Source of the DNA: Diaminobutyricibacter sp. McL0608
Lineage (GTDB): Bacteria; Actinomycetota; Actinomycetes; Actinomycetales; Microbacteriaceae
Reading direction: 5' to 3'
Assembly (NCBI RefSeq): GCF_039613825.1
Contig: NZ_CP154826.1
Span: forward strand, 4,030,001 to 4,094,000
Length of the DNA stretch: 64,000 bases
The notes beneath the pieces were generated by a model. The model ran no database searches, had not been told where the DNA came from, and saw only the letters and a list, made by a program, of their open reading frames with translations. The position numbers and the translations under genes were made by a program. Shown in pieces: positions 32,997 to 42,427 of the stretch; within the stretch, counting starts at the first letter, position 1; each line of letters opens with the position of its first letter.

Positions 32997-34511
32997 TCAG
33001 GGGGTTGAGGGCGAGCCGCCGGCAGGCGTTCTCGCCAGGCCGATCGCCGCCCGCCATCGTTCCCGCCGGGCCCGCGCGCGCTCCGGGCTCATGACGGGCT
33101 CGAACGTCGTGCCGTTGCGGTCGAGCGCCAGCACGTCCTCGGCGGTCCAGATGCCTGCGCCGATTCCGGCCAGGTGGGCGGCACCGAGGGCGGAGAGCCC
33201 GGCGACGTCCGGTCGCTGCACCCGGCGCTGGCTGAGGTCGGCGAGAAGTTGGGCGAGCCAGTCGTTGGCGGCCGGGCCGCCGTCGATGAGGATGGTGTCG
33301 AAGCGGCGGCCGATCGAACTCTCGGCTGCGCACAGCACGTCGTCGATCTGCAGCGGGATGGACTCGACGGCCGCGCGTGCGAGTTCGGCCCGGGTGGTGC
33401 TGAGGTCGAAGCCCGAGATGATCGCGCGGGCGTCGTCGTCCCACCAGGGGGCGCCGAGTCCGGAGAACGCAGGAACGAGGTCCACGCCGCGGCCGGGGTC
33501 CGCATCCCTGTCGGTCTCAGCCGCGAGCGCAGCGAGGTCGGCGGGCGTGGTCTCGAGCACGTCCGCGAGCCAGACGAGGGTCGCGCCGGTCGACAGGATG
33601 TTGCCTTCGAACGCATAGCTCGGTGCCGGGGCGCTCCAGGCGATGGTGGTGACGAGGCCGTCCGGAGTGGCGCCCCGCGACTCGAGCAGTCCCATGATGG
33701 ACGATCCGGTGCCGAGGGTGACCTTCACGGAACCGGGCGTGCGGGCGCCGTGGCCGAAGAGGGCGGCGTGCGAGTCGCCGAGGACGGCGTGGATGCGCGT
33801 CCCGGCCGGCAGGATCGGCAGGCCGGTCACGGGTGCGGTCGGCGCATCCGACGCGAACACCGGGGGCAGCGTCGCGCGCGGGATGCGGAAGAGTTCGAGG
33901 AGTTCGTCGCTCCAGTCCACGGTCGCCAGGTCGAGCAGCGCGGTGCGGCTGGCGTTACCGGCTTCGATGCGGAACTGGCCGGTCAGCCGGTGGACGAGCC
34001 ACGAGTCGACGGTGCCCAGGGCGAGCTCGCCGCGGTTCGATCGTTCGCGTCCGGGGTCGACCCGGTCGAGCAGCCACGCGAACTTCAGGGCCGAGAACAT
34101 CGGGTCGAGGGGGAGTCCGGTGATGGCCCGGACGCGTTCGGCACGCCCGGCGCCTCCCGCAGCAAGCTCGTGCGCGTCCGCGACGGTGCGCCGATCCTGC
34201 CAGCCGAGCACCGGCCCGAGCGGCTCGCCGGTCGCGCGATCCCAGATCACGGCCGATTCCCGCTGCGTGCTGAGCGCGACCCCGACGACCCGGTCAGCTA
34301 TGCCTTCGACGGCGAGGCGCACAGCCTCGACCGCGCTGTCGGCGATCTCCACGGCATCCTGTTCGACCCATCCGGGCTGCGGATGCTGCTGGCCGACCGC
34401 GACGGATCCCCAGCCCACGACGTTCCCTGCCACGTCGACCGCGAGGGCTTTCGTGGAACTGGTGCCCTGGTCGACCGCGACGATGACGGCCGAGCCGGCA
34501 GGCTCATCCAT
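32997..34511 (-). CDS. FGGY-family carbohydrate kinase (apulose/xylulose kinase candidate)
   Basis: 504 residues. The FGGY N-domain starts [16 protein letters not shown] (phosphate-1 motif), then [15 protein letters not shown] and LGWQDRR. The C-domain has [45 protein letters not shown] and [19 protein letters not shown], which resemble the glycerol/xylulose kinase subgroup. It phosphorylates a ketose or polyol with ATP. Its start overlaps the transketolase subunit's stop by 8 bases, and the isomerase follows 28 bases after its end. The substrate is set by the pathway proposal, not by a motif. Confidence 0.85.
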   Translation of the reverse strand: MDEPAGSAVIVAVDQGTSSTKALAVDVAGNVVGWGSVAVGQQHPQPGWVEQDAVEIADSAVEAVRLAVEGIADRVVGVALSTQRESAVIWDRATGEPLGPVLGWQDRRTVADAHELAAGGAGRAERVRAITGLPLDPMFSALKFAWLLDRVDPGRERSNRGELALGTVDSWLVHRLTGQFRIEAGNASRTALLDLATVDWSDELLELFRIPRATLPPVFASDAPTAPVTGLPILPAGTRIHAVLGDSHAALFGHGARTPGSVKVTLGTGSSIMGLLESRGATPDGLVTTIAWSAPAPSYAFEGNILSTGATLVWLADVLETTPADLAALAAETDRDADPGRGVDLVPAFSGLGAPWWDDDARAIISGFDLSTTRAELARAAVESIPLQIDDVLCAAESSIGRRFDTILIDGGPAANDWLAQLLADLSQRRVQRPDVAGLSALGAAHLAGIGAGIWTAEDVLALDRNGTTFEPVMSPERARARRERWRAAIGLARTPAGGSPSTP

Positions 34512-35481
34512 GCGCGAGGGCCTCCCTGGCAGCGTCGGCGATGTGGTCGGCGGTGAGCCCGAAGTGACCGAGCAGGAATTCGGTGCTGCCGGTCGGAGCG
34601 AACTCCGTCAGCCCAAGGATACGCAGCGGCACCCGCGCGGCGGACTCCAGCTGGCCGACGACGGAGGCGACCGCCGCGCCCAGGCCGCCCGCGATGTTGG
34701 CCTCTTCGGCCGTGACGATCGCGCCCGTGGTGCGGGCAGCATCCGTGATCGCTTCGACGTCGAGCGGAGCGATGTACGAGGCGTTGAGCACGCGCGCATC
34801 CAGCCCGGCAGCCTGCAGTCGTTCGGCCGCGATGAGTGCCCGGGAGACGAGTGTTCCGGTGGCGATGAGGGTGACATCGGAGCCTCCGCGCGCCGTCGTG
34901 AACCGGCCACGGACGAGCCGGTCACCTTCGATGGTGACGTCGGGCACCTTGTGCCGGCCGACGCGGATGAAGGTGGGGCGCGGATGCTCGACAGCCTGGC
35001 GCACCGCATCCCGCGTCTGCCTGCGGTCGGCCGGAACGACGATGTCGAGCCCCGGAAGCGCGCGCAGCCAGGAGAGGTCTTCCACCGAGTGGTGCGTCGG
35101 GCCGAGCTCGCCGTAGGCCATGCCCGGGCTCATGCCGCAGAGGATCACCGGATGCTGGCTGTACGCGATATCGGCTTTCACCTGCTCGAGCGACCGGCCG
35201 GTGAGGAAGGGTGCGGCCGCACAGACGAAGGGGATGAGCCCCGAGCTGGCGAGTCCCGCTCCGACCCCGACCATGTCCTGTTCGGCGATGCCCACATTGA
35301 TGAGCCGGTCGGGGAATTCGTCGCGGAACGCGGTCAGGTTGCTCGAGCCCACCGAGTCGTTGCAGACGGCGACGATGCGCTCATCCTGTCGCGCGAGCTG
35401 GATGAGCTCGTCGGCGAAGGCGGCGCGATTGTCGTAGACGGGTGCGTCAGCGAGCGAGGTGGTCGGTGTCACGATGGTCAT
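34504..35481 (-). CDS. Transketolase, C-terminal subunit (Pyr and C-terminal domains)
   Basis: 325 residues from ATG 35481. It carries the pyrimidine-binding domain (FPDRLINVGIAEQDMVGVGA with the catalytic Glu in AEQD; SPGMAYGELGPTHHSVEDLS) and the transketolase C-domain (VTLIATGTLVSRALIAAERL). It has no TPP diphosphate-binding domain, so it must pair with the product of the next gene. Start and stop overlap its neighbours (ATGA with the N-subunit). A dedicated two-subunit transketolase inside a sugar operon is the AptA/AptB arrangement of apiose catabolism, though other split transketolases exist. Confidence 0.9.
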   Translation of the reverse strand: MTIVTPTTSLADAPVYDNRAAFADELIQLARQDERIVAVCNDSVGSSNLTAFRDEFPDRLINVGIAEQDMVGVGAGLASSGLIPFVCAAAPFLTGRSLEQVKADIAYSQHPVILCGMSPGMAYGELGPTHHSVEDLSWLRALPGLDIVVPADRRQTRDAVRQAVEHPRPTFIRVGRHKVPDVTIEGDRLVRGRFTTARGGSDVTLIATGTLVSRALIAAERLQAAGLDARVLNASYIAPLDVEAITDAARTTGAIVTAEEANIAGGLGAAVASVVGQLESAARVPLRILGLTEFAPTGSTEFLLGHFGLTADHIADAAREALAHG

Positions 35482-36356
35482 GCGAGTTCCTCCAGGGCGA
35501 GTTCGACCTGATCGGGCGACGGCACCTTGTGATGCCATTCGACGCGGTCTTCGATGAATGAGACGCCTTTGCCCTTGGTGGTGTTGGCGACGACGGCGAC
35601 CGGCCTGCCCGTGGTGGACGGCCGGAAGGCGTCGATGAGCGCGTCGTAGTCGTGACCGTCGATCTCACGCACCTCGCAGCCGAATGCGGCGAGGCGGTCG
35701 TCGAGGGGGTCGAGCGCGTTCGTGTCTTCGGTGCGCGCACCCTGCTGGAGCCGGTTGCGGTCGACGATCGCGACGAGGTTGTCGAGGCCGAAATGGGAGG
35801 CGGCCATCAGGGCCTCCCAGTTGCTGCCTTCCTGCATCTCGCCGTCGCCCATCACGACGAACACCCGCGCGCCGGAGCCGCTGAGCTTCGCGGCGACCGC
35901 CTGCCCGACGGCGACGGGGAGTCCGTGGCCGAGCGGGCCGGTGTTGGTCTCGACTCCGGGGATCTTGTTGCGGTTGGGGTGTCCGTTGAGTTCGGAGAGC
36001 GGGGCCATGAAGGTGTCGAGGGATGCGGGGGAGAAGTACCCGGTGAAGGCGAGGGTCGAGTAGAGCGCGGCGGCGCAGTGGCCTTTGCTGAGGATGAAGC
36101 GGTCGCGGCCGGCGAGGTCCGGCCGGGCGGGGTCGATACGCAGGGTGTAGGCGAAGAGGGTTGTGAGGATGTCGGTGACCGAGAGGTCGCCGCCGATGTG
36201 CCCCTGGCCTGCGGTCGAGATCATCTCGACGATGCTTCGGCGGGTGCGGCGGGCCGTGTCGGCGAGCAGGAGCGAGCGTTCTGCGGGGGCGGATGCGGTC
36301 AGTCGCAACCGCAGTTCGCGCCAGTCTTCGACCTGTCGTGGGTCGGTGGTCAACAT
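35478..36356 (-). CDS. Transketolase, N-terminal TPP-binding subunit
   Basis: 292 residues from ATG 36356, directly after a promoter (leaderless or nearly so). Contains GQGHIGGDLSVTDILTTLF (His of the TPP site), SKGHCAAALYSTLAFTG, NTGPLGHGLPVAVGQAVA and the TPP/Mg motif VVMGDGEMQEGSNWEALMAA (GDGx~N). It forms the active transketolase with the 34504 gene product, moving a C2 or related ketol unit to an aldose phosphate. First gene of the leftward catabolic operon. Confidence 0.9.
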   Translation of the reverse strand: MLTTDPRQVEDWRELRLRLTASAPAERSLLLADTARRTRRSIVEMISTAGQGHIGGDLSVTDILTTLFAYTLRIDPARPDLAGRDRFILSKGHCAAALYSTLAFTGYFSPASLDTFMAPLSELNGHPNRNKIPGVETNTGPLGHGLPVAVGQAVAAKLSGSGARVFVVMGDGEMQEGSNWEALMAASHFGLDNLVAIVDRNRLQQGARTEDTNALDPLDDRLAAFGCEVREIDGHDYDALIDAFRPSTTGRPVAVVANTTKGKGVSFIEDRVEWHHKVPSPDQVELALEELA

Positions 36357-36363
36357 ATGTGCA

Positions 36364-36392
36364 TACCTATTCAGTGGTGACGAGAGTTGCAA
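36364..36392 (-). promoter_or_regulatory. Promoter of the isomerase-kinase-transketolase operon
   Basis: On the minus strand: -35 TTGCAA (36392-36387), 17 bases, -10 TAGGTA (36369-36364), then 7 bases to ATG 36356. A short dyad, TGCTGT/ACAGCA, lies just upstream near 36414-36427 and may be an operator. Confidence 0.55.
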
Positions 36393-36479
36393 CAGCTTTG
36401 CATGACGAGGCGGATGCTGTCAACAGCACTGGACGCCGGACGAGGCCGAGCCCGCCCCTGATGCGATGCGCGCGCCCGG

Positions 36480-37088
36480 TTACAGCTCGACGGTGAGGAT
36501 GCCGCGCAGGTAGCGGCGCATCTCCTCGGCCATGTCGACGCTCGTCCGGTCGAGCAGCCATTGCACCTGAAGGCCGTCCGACAGGGCGACCATCGCACGC
36601 GCCGCGCCGACAGTGGTGACGCCCGCGACGAGCTGGCCCGCGTCGCGCATCCGCTCGAACGCCAGGGTCATCTGGCCCACGACGAATGCGTACCGGTTGA
36701 TGAAGTACTGGTGCGCCGGATGCTCGACCGCGGTCGCCTCCGCCGAGAGCGTGCAGTGCAGCTCGACGAGGCCGGGGACGGTCGCGTTGTATTCGATGAG
36801 CCTGACGAATCCGCGGATCGTCTCGATGCCTACGTGCTCGTCGTCGATCGGCACGACTTCGGCCGACTGGTCGTCGCGAAGTTCGAGCACTGCGGCAAGC
36901 AGTTCGCTCTTGTTCGCGAAGTGGTGCAGCAGGCCGGCCTGGCTCATGCCGACGCGTTCGGCGATCTCGCGGATCGACCCGCTGCGGAACCCGGAGGTCG
37001 AGAACACCTCGATTCCCGCTTCGAGGATCTCACGACGGCGCGCGGGCGTCTTCGCGTAGGAACCGCGCACCTTTCCTGTCGTGCTCAT
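36480..37088 (-). CDS. TetR-family transcriptional regulator
   Basis: 202 residues. HTH: EILEAGIEVFSTSGFRSGSI, then REIAERVGMSQAGLLHHFANKS (about 18-60). The ligand domain is variable (EYNATVPGLVELHCTLSAEA). It lies between the leftward catabolic operon and the rightward transporter/hydrolase operon and is divergent from the latter by 125 bases, so it could control one or both. The TTGAAAC direct repeat at 37109-37124 is a candidate binding site. Confidence 0.88.
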   Translation of the reverse strand: MSTTGKVRGSYAKTPARRREILEAGIEVFSTSGFRSGSIREIAERVGMSQAGLLHHFANKSELLAAVLELRDDQSAEVVPIDDEHVGIETIRGFVRLIEYNATVPGLVELHCTLSAEATAVEHPAHQYFINRYAFVVGQMTLAFERMRDAGQLVAGVTTVGAARAMVALSDGLQVQWLLDRTSVDMAEEMRRYLRGILTVEL

Positions 37089-37108
37089 GAGGCGAGGTTA
37101 GCAGCGTA

Positions 37109-37137
37109 TTGAAACGATTGAAACAAAAACCTAGTAG
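37109..37137 (+). promoter_or_regulatory. Promoter of the ABC transporter/hydrolase operon with direct repeat
   Basis: -35 TTGAAA (37109-37114), 17 bases, -10 TAGTAG (37132-37137). TTGAAAC occurs twice (37109-37115 and 37118-37124) over and just behind the -35, which would suit regulator binding. An A/T-rich stretch follows, unlike the surrounding DNA. Confidence 0.45.
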
Positions 37138-37213
37138 TTATTCGGTTTTCGTGTTACTTTCATTTCCCAACAGATGGTCCGACGGCGGACTACCCCCAAC
37201 GAAAGAGACAAAG

Positions 37214-38728
37214 ATGTTCCGATGGAAGACGCTGGCGGCCCTGGCGGCCGTCGTCGCTCTCGGGCTTACTGGATGTTCATCCAACGGCTCCTCGAGCGGC
37301 TCATCGCAGACCCTCACACTCGGTCTGCTCGTTCCCGCGACCACGTTCTCGGCGCAGGACTCCAACTGGGCGAACGAATCGCCCTATATGCAGGCGGTCT
37401 ACGACACCCTGCTCAAAGCGGACCCGAAAGGCGACATCAAGCCGGGCCTCGCAACCAAATGGGCGTACAACGCCGACAACACTGTTCTGACCCTCACCCT
37501 CCGCGACGGCGTGAAGTTCTCGGACGGCACGGCCTTCACCGCCGACGTCGCCGCACAGAACCTCACCCGCTTCCGCGACGGCAACTCGCCCAACAAGACG
37601 AACCTCGTGGACCTCGCCAGCGCCAAGGCGGTCGACCCGACCACCGTGCAGCTGACCCTGAAGCAGTCCAACCCCGCTCTGCTCACCTACCTGACCCAGA
37701 ACGCCGGCCTCCAGGAGAGCCCGAAGGCGTTCACGAGCTCCACGATCAAGACCGACCCGGTCGGATCGGGCCCGTACACGCTCGACACGGGCAAGACCGT
37801 CGTCGGCACCTCCTACGTCTTCGACAAGAACCCGAAGTACTGGGATCCGTCGAGCGTCTACTACGACAAGATCGTGATGAACGTCTACGCCGACCCCACC
37901 TCCCTCCTCAACGCGATCAAGGGCGGTCAGGTCAACGCGTCGAACACGCCGAACAACAACGACCTCGACCAGATCAAGGCGAGCGGCTTCACCGTGTGGC
38001 CGCTCGAACTGAACTGGAACGGCCTGATCCTGCTGGACCGCGCCGGAACGATGAACCCCGCTCTGAAGGATGTCCGGGTCCGCCAGGCCATCAACTACGC
38101 GTTCGACACCAAGGCGCTGCTGAAGGCGGTCGGCCAGGGTTACGGAACCCCGACCACGCAGGTCTTCCCGAAGAGCTCCGTCGGGTATGACTCGAGTCTC
38201 GACTCGTACTACGCCTACAACCCGTCGAAGGCGAAGTCGCTGCTCGCGGCGGCCGGCTACGCCAAGGGCCTGACGCTCTCGATGCCGTCGAGCAACCTTC
38301 TCGGGTCGACCGTCTGGACACTCATCGGTCAGCAGCTGAAGGATGTCGGGATCACGGTGAACTTCACCGACGCCGGCAACAACTTCATCACCGACATGCT
38401 CGCCCCGAAGTACCCGGCGACCTACATGATCCTGCAGCAGGACCCCGACTGGGCCCTGATCAACTTCCAGATCTCGAAGGACGCGACGTTCAACCCGTTC
38501 CACTATTCGGACCCGAAGGTCGACTCGCTCATCGCCACGGTCCACAACGGCTCGAAGTCCGAGTCGGATGCGGCGGTCAAGGCGCTGAACAAGTACGTGG
38601 TCGAGCAGGCCTGGTTCGCCCCCTGGTACCGGATGCAGTCGAGCTTCGTCAGCGACGCGAAGACGAAGGTCACTGTGCAGACCGGCAACGCCTATCCCTA
38701 CCTCTGGAACATCGTTCCCACCTCCTGA
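37214..38728 (+). CDS. ABC transporter substrate-binding lipoprotein, family 5 (DppA/OppA-like)
   Basis: 504 residues from ATG 37214. Lipoprotein signal: MFRWKTLAALAAVVALGLTG followed by Cys21 (lipobox LTGC), then a Ser/Gly linker. The body is SBP_bac_5: YDTLLKADPKGDIKPGLATK, LRDGVKFSDGTAFTADVAAQ, DPVGSGPYTL, and RQAINYAFDT. Family-5 binding proteins carry peptides, nickel or, in several bacteria, oligosaccharides. Co-transcription with four glycoside hydrolases points to an oligosaccharide ligand here. A stem-loop after the stop may raise its transcript above that of the permeases. Confidence 0.92.
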   Translation: MFRWKTLAALAAVVALGLTGCSSNGSSSGSSQTLTLGLLVPATTFSAQDSNWANESPYMQAVYDTLLKADPKGDIKPGLATKWAYNADNTVLTLTLRDGVKFSDGTAFTADVAAQNLTRFRDGNSPNKTNLVDLASAKAVDPTTVQLTLKQSNPALLTYLTQNAGLQESPKAFTSSTIKTDPVGSGPYTLDTGKTVVGTSYVFDKNPKYWDPSSVYYDKIVMNVYADPTSLLNAIKGGQVNASNTPNNNDLDQIKASGFTVWPLELNWNGLILLDRAGTMNPALKDVRVRQAINYAFDTKALLKAVGQGYGTPTTQVFPKSSVGYDSSLDSYYAYNPSKAKSLLAAAGYAKGLTLSMPSSNLLGSTVWTLIGQQLKDVGITVNFTDAGNNFITDMLAPKYPATYMILQQDPDWALINFQISKDATFNPFHYSDPKVDSLIATVHNGSKSESDAAVKALNKYVVEQAWFAPWYRMQSSFVSDAKTKVTVQTGNAYPYLWNIVPTS

Positions 38729-38735
38729 GGTGACC

Positions 38736-38770
38736 GACCGGGTCGCGCCACGCGCCGGCGCGACCCGGTC
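38736..38770 (+). terminator. Stem-loop between binding-protein and permease genes
   Basis: A perfect 14-base stem, GACCGGGTCGCGCC (38736-38749) with GGCGCGACCCGGTC (38757-38770), 7-base loop, no T-tract. Typical of partial terminators or 3' stabilisers that make the binding-protein message more abundant than the rest of the operon. Confidence 0.65.
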
Positions 38771-38802
38771 CCCACACTCCTAATGCCAACAGAGGAACTT
38801 CA

Positions 38803-39744
38803 ATGTTGAGATTCATCCTCCGACGCCTGTTCTCCGGCATCGTGCTGCTGTTCGTCATCACGACGATCGCCTACGTGCTGCTCTACCTCGGCGGCGGCGA
38901 CATCGCCCGTCGCATCCTCGGAACGTCGGCCACCCAGGCGAACGTCCAGGCGAAGGCCGCAAGCCTCGGCCTCGACCGCCCGCTCATCGTCCAGTACATC
39001 GACTGGCTCGGCAACGCCCTCCACGGCGACTTCGGCGCCTCCTGGTTCACCGGCCAGCCGGTCGCGGATGCGATCAGCTCCCGCACCGCGGTCACCCTGT
39101 CCATCGTCATCGGCGCGACCGTGCTCAGCGCGATCGTCGCCGTCGTGCTCGGCGTCTGGGCCGCGGTCCGCCGCGGTGGCGTCGACCGGAGCGTCCAGGT
39201 GCTCTCGGTCCTCGGCTTCGCCATCCCGGGCTTCCTCATCGCCCTCGCACTCGTGATCATCTTCGCGATCAATCTGCACTGGTTCAAGCCGACCGGCTAC
39301 ATCCCGTTCACGGATTCGCCGTCGGGCTGGCTGTCGACGGTGACCCTCCCGATCATCGCTCTGGCGATCGGCAGCATCGCCGGTGTCACCCAGCAGATCC
39401 GCGGGTCGGTCATCGACGCCCTCCGCCAGGACTACGTGCGCACCCTCCGCAGTCGCGGGCTCTCGTCGAGTCGCGTCATCTACAAGCACGTGCTCAGGAA
39501 CGCCGGCGGCCCCGCCCTCGCCGTCCTCGCCGTGCAGTTCGTCGGCCTCCTCGGCGGGGCGGTGATCGTGGAGCAGATCTTCGCGATCCCCGGCCTCGGC
39601 CAGGTCTCCGTCACCGCCACCACGCAAGGCGACATCCCCCTCGTGATGGGCCTCGTCGTCGTCACCGCGATCATCGTCGTGGTCGTCAACCTCCTCATCG
39701 ACCTGCTGCAAGGCTGGCTCAACCCGAAGGTGCGTCTCTCATGA
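38803..39744 (+). CDS. ABC transporter permease, DppB-type
   Basis: 313 residues, six membrane helices. N-terminus FILRRLFSGIVLLFVITTIA is typical of DppB. The cytoplasmic EAA-loop equivalent is DALRQDYVRTLRSRGLSSSR, ending VIYKHVLRNAGG. GAVIVEQIFAIPGLGQVSV near the end is a DppB hallmark. It forms the membrane pore with the DppC part of the next gene. GAGGAAC provides the ribosome-binding site, and the gene overlaps the next by ATGA. Confidence 0.93.
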   Translation: MLRFILRRLFSGIVLLFVITTIAYVLLYLGGGDIARRILGTSATQANVQAKAASLGLDRPLIVQYIDWLGNALHGDFGASWFTGQPVADAISSRTAVTLSIVIGATVLSAIVAVVLGVWAAVRRGGVDRSVQVLSVLGFAIPGFLIALALVIIFAINLHWFKPTGYIPFTDSPSGWLSTVTLPIIALAIGSIAGVTQQIRGSVIDALRQDYVRTLRSRGLSSSRVIYKHVLRNAGGPALAVLAVQFVGLLGGAVIVEQIFAIPGLGQVSVTATTQGDIPLVMGLVVVTAIIVVVVNLLIDLLQGWLNPKVRLS

Positions 39745-41567
39745 CTCAGACTGCCCCGATGCCGGACCCGTCCCTGACCGTCGCGGTCGAGGAGTCCGGT
39801 GCTCGCGTATCCCTCTTCCGCCGGCTGCTGAAGAACCCGGTCGGCCTCATCGCGATGCTCTTCCTCGCGCTGCTGGTGCTCAGCGCCATCTTCGCTCCGT
39901 GGCTCGCGCCGCACGACCCGAACGCCGCATCCCTGAATGACGTTCTCGACCCGATCAGCGCCAAGCATCCGCTCGGCGCGGACAGTGCGGGCCGGGATGT
40001 GCTGAGCCGGCTCCTCTATGCGACCCGCTTCAGTCTCGCCGGCGCTCTCGTCGCCCTGATCGTCGCCGCCGTCATCGGCGTGACCGGCGGACTCTTCGCC
40101 GGCTACTACGGCAAGTGGTTCGATTCGGTGTCGTCGTGGCTGACCAGTCTCCTGATGGCGCTTCCGGGCATCGTCGTGCTGCTGGCGGCACGCGCCGTCA
40201 TCGGCCCGTCGCTGTGGGCGTCGATGGTCATCTTCGGTGTCATCCTCTCTCCCGCGTTCTTCCGGCTGGTGTACGCCTCGGTCACCGCGGTGCGCAACGA
40301 GCTCTACGTCGACGCAGCGCGCGTCTCGGGGCTCGGCGACGCCAGCATCATCGGCCGCCACATCCTGACCGTGGTACGGGCACCCGTCATCATCCAGGCC
40401 GCGATGGTCACCGGCATCGCGATCGCCGTGCAGGCCGGGCTGGACTTCCTGGGGCTCGGCGACATGAACATCCCGACCTGGGGTTCCATGCTGAACGACG
40501 GCTTCGCGAACATCTACAAGGATCCGCTGCTCATGCTGTGGCCGAGCCTCGCGATCGCGCTGACCTGTATCGCGCTCACGCTGCTCGCCAACGCGATGCG
40601 CGACGAGCTCGAGCGGACCGCGGCGAAGAAGACGCGCAAATCGAAGGTGAAGACCGACACGGGCATCGTGCACGAAGCGGTCGTGCGCCACCCCGACGAC
40701 TCCCGCACCCTCGAAGGCGTCGGTGAGGTGCTCCTCTCGATCGAGCACCTGTCGGTCGGCTACGACCAGCCCGACGGCTCGATCAAGCACGTCGTCAACG
40801 ACGTGTCGCTCGAGGTGCGCCGCGGTGAGGTGCACGGTCTGATCGGCGAGTCCGGCTCGGGCAAGACGCAGACCGCGTGGTCGGTGCTCCGGCTGCTGCC
40901 CGAAGGCGGCCGGGTCACGGGCGGTTCCATCACGTTCGAGGGCAAGGACCTGGCGAACGCCAGCGAGAAGGAGATGACGCGCCTCCGCGGTCGCACCATC
41001 GCCTACATCCCGCAGGAGCCCATGTCGAACCTGGATGCGTCGTTCACGATCGGCAGCCAGCTGGTCGAACCGATGCGGGTGTGCCTGAGCCTCTCCAAGA
41101 AGGAGGCGAAGGAACGCGCGCTCGAGCTGCTGGCGAAGGTCGGCATCCCGAACCCGCAGCGCACCTTCGCGGCCTACCCCCACGAGGTCTCCGGCGGCAT
41201 GGCGCAGCGCGTGCTGATCGCCGGCGCGATCTCCTGCAACCCCGACCTGCTGATCGCCGACGAGCCGACGACGGCCCTGGACGTGACCGTGCAGGCCGAC
41301 ATCCTCGACCTGCTGCGCAACCTGCAGGACGAACTGAACATGGGCGTCGTTCTCGTCACGCACAACTTCGGCGTCGTCGCCGACCTGTGCGACCGCGTCT
41401 CGGTCATGCGCAACGGGCGCATCGTCGAGTCGGGGCCGGTGCGTGCGATCTTCGCCAACCCTGAGCACGTCTACACGAAGGCACTGTTCGACGACATCCT
41501 CGAAGAGGGCGCAGCCCGCGGGGAACTCGTCACGACCAGCGCGACCATCGAAGGAGAACGGTCATGA
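39741..41567 (+). CDS. Fused ABC permease (DppC) and ATP-binding protein (DppD)
   Basis: 608 residues with two full modules. Residues about 25-290 are a DppC permease: LLKNPVGLIAMLFLALLVLS, HPLGADSAGRDVLSRLLYAT, and the EAA loop ELYVDAARVSGLGDASIIGR. After a charged linker, residues about 325-600 are a DppD ATPase: Walker A GESGSGKTQTAW, Q-loop IPQEP, signature SGGMAQR, Walker B LLIADEPTTALD. The fusion recurs in actinobacterial Dpp/Opp systems and removes the need for a separate DppD. The SGGMAQR signature (not SGGQxQR) is usual for DppD. Confidence 0.93.
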   Translation: MTQTAPMPDPSLTVAVEESGARVSLFRRLLKNPVGLIAMLFLALLVLSAIFAPWLAPHDPNAASLNDVLDPISAKHPLGADSAGRDVLSRLLYATRFSLAGALVALIVAAVIGVTGGLFAGYYGKWFDSVSSWLTSLLMALPGIVVLLAARAVIGPSLWASMVIFGVILSPAFFRLVYASVTAVRNELYVDAARVSGLGDASIIGRHILTVVRAPVIIQAAMVTGIAIAVQAGLDFLGLGDMNIPTWGSMLNDGFANIYKDPLLMLWPSLAIALTCIALTLLANAMRDELERTAAKKTRKSKVKTDTGIVHEAVVRHPDDSRTLEGVGEVLLSIEHLSVGYDQPDGSIKHVVNDVSLEVRRGEVHGLIGESGSGKTQTAWSVLRLLPEGGRVTGGSITFEGKDLANASEKEMTRLRGRTIAYIPQEPMSNLDASFTIGSQLVEPMRVCLSLSKKEAKERALELLAKVGIPNPQRTFAAYPHEVSGGMAQRVLIAGAISCNPDLLIADEPTTALDVTVQADILDLLRNLQDELNMGVVLVTHNFGVVADLCDRVSVMRNGRIVESGPVRAIFANPEHVYTKALFDDILEEGAARGELVTTSATIEGERS

Positions 41568-42427
41568 GCGAGCTGCTGCTCGACGCCGACGAGGTCGTCG
41601 TCGAATACCCGGTGAAGGGTTTCCGCAAGGAGCCGTTCAAGGCCCTGAAGAGTGTCTCGCTCGACATCAGGCCCGGCGAGACCGTGGGCCTCGTCGGAGA
41701 GTCCGGTTCGGGCAAGACGACGCTGGGTCGCGCGGTGCTGGGGCTCGCCCCGGTGACCGGCGGCGCCATCCGCTACAAGGGCAAGGACATCAGCCGGCTG
41801 GGTCGCAAGGATCGTCGCGCGCTCTCCAGCGAGATCCAGGTGGTGTTCCAGGACCCGTACACCTCCCTGAACCCGTCGCTGACGATCGAGCAGATCCTCG
41901 TCGAGCCGCTCACCGTGCGAAAGGTTCCGGCGAAGGAGGCCTCGAAGCGCGTGCGCGACCTGCTCGACCAGGTCGGGCTGCCGGCGAGCGCGGCGGGCCG
42001 ACTGCCCCGCGAGTTCTCGGGCGGCCAGCGTCAGCGCATCGCCATCGCCCGCGCACTCGCGCTCCAGCCCCGGCTGATCGTCTGCGACGAGCCGGTGTCG
42101 GCGCTCGACCTGTCGACCCAGGCGCGCGTGCTCGACCTGTTCAAGGACATCCAGGACCGCACCGGTGTCGCCTACCTGTTCGTCTCGCACGACCTCGCCG
42201 TGGTGCGCCACCTCAGCCACCGGGTCGCGGTCATGTACCACGGAGAGATCGTGGAGTGGGGAAGTGGCGACCAGGTCACTGGCCGCCCCGAGCATCCGTA
42301 CACCCAACGGCTGTTCCTGGCGGCTCCGGTGCCCGACCCGGACCGCCAGGAACAGCGACGTGCCGACCGGCAGCGGCTGCTGACGACGCACGCCGAGCAG
42401 GACCTGCAGGCGGGCGCGGGCGTCTAG
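41564..42427 (+). CDS. ABC transporter ATP-binding protein, DppF-type
   Basis: 287 residues. Walker A GESGSGKTTLGRAVL, Q-loop VFQDPYTSLNPSLTIEQIL, signature SGGQRQRIAIARALAL, Walker B LIVCDEPVSALDLS, H-loop FVSHDLAVVRHL. The C-terminal oligopeptide-transporter tail (EHPYTQRLFLAAPVPDP) is present. It pairs with the ATPase half of the fused protein. It overlaps that gene by ATGA, and its TAG stop is immediately followed by the GTG of the GH42 gene. Confidence 0.94.
   Translation: MSELLLDADEVVVEYPVKGFRKEPFKALKSVSLDIRPGETVGLVGESGSGKTTLGRAVLGLAPVTGGAIRYKGKDISRLGRKDRRALSSEIQVVFQDPYTSLNPSLTIEQILVEPLTVRKVPAKEASKRVRDLLDQVGLPASAAGRLPREFSGGQRQRIAIARALALQPRLIVCDEPVSALDLSTQARVLDLFKDIQDRTGVAYLFVSHDLAVVRHLSHRVAVMYHGEIVEWGSGDQVTGRPEHPYTQRLFLAAPVPDPDRQEQRRADRQRLLTTHAEQDLQAGAGV

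Noticed and set aside
33643-35511. Plus-strand frame of about 620 codons opposite kinase and transketolase
   Set aside because: No domain pattern; the minus-strand enzymes carry complete catalytic motifs.
37125-37170. A/T-rich stretch as a possible integration site
   Set aside because: No tRNA, integrase or direct repeats nearby; better explained as promoter DNA of the transporter operon.
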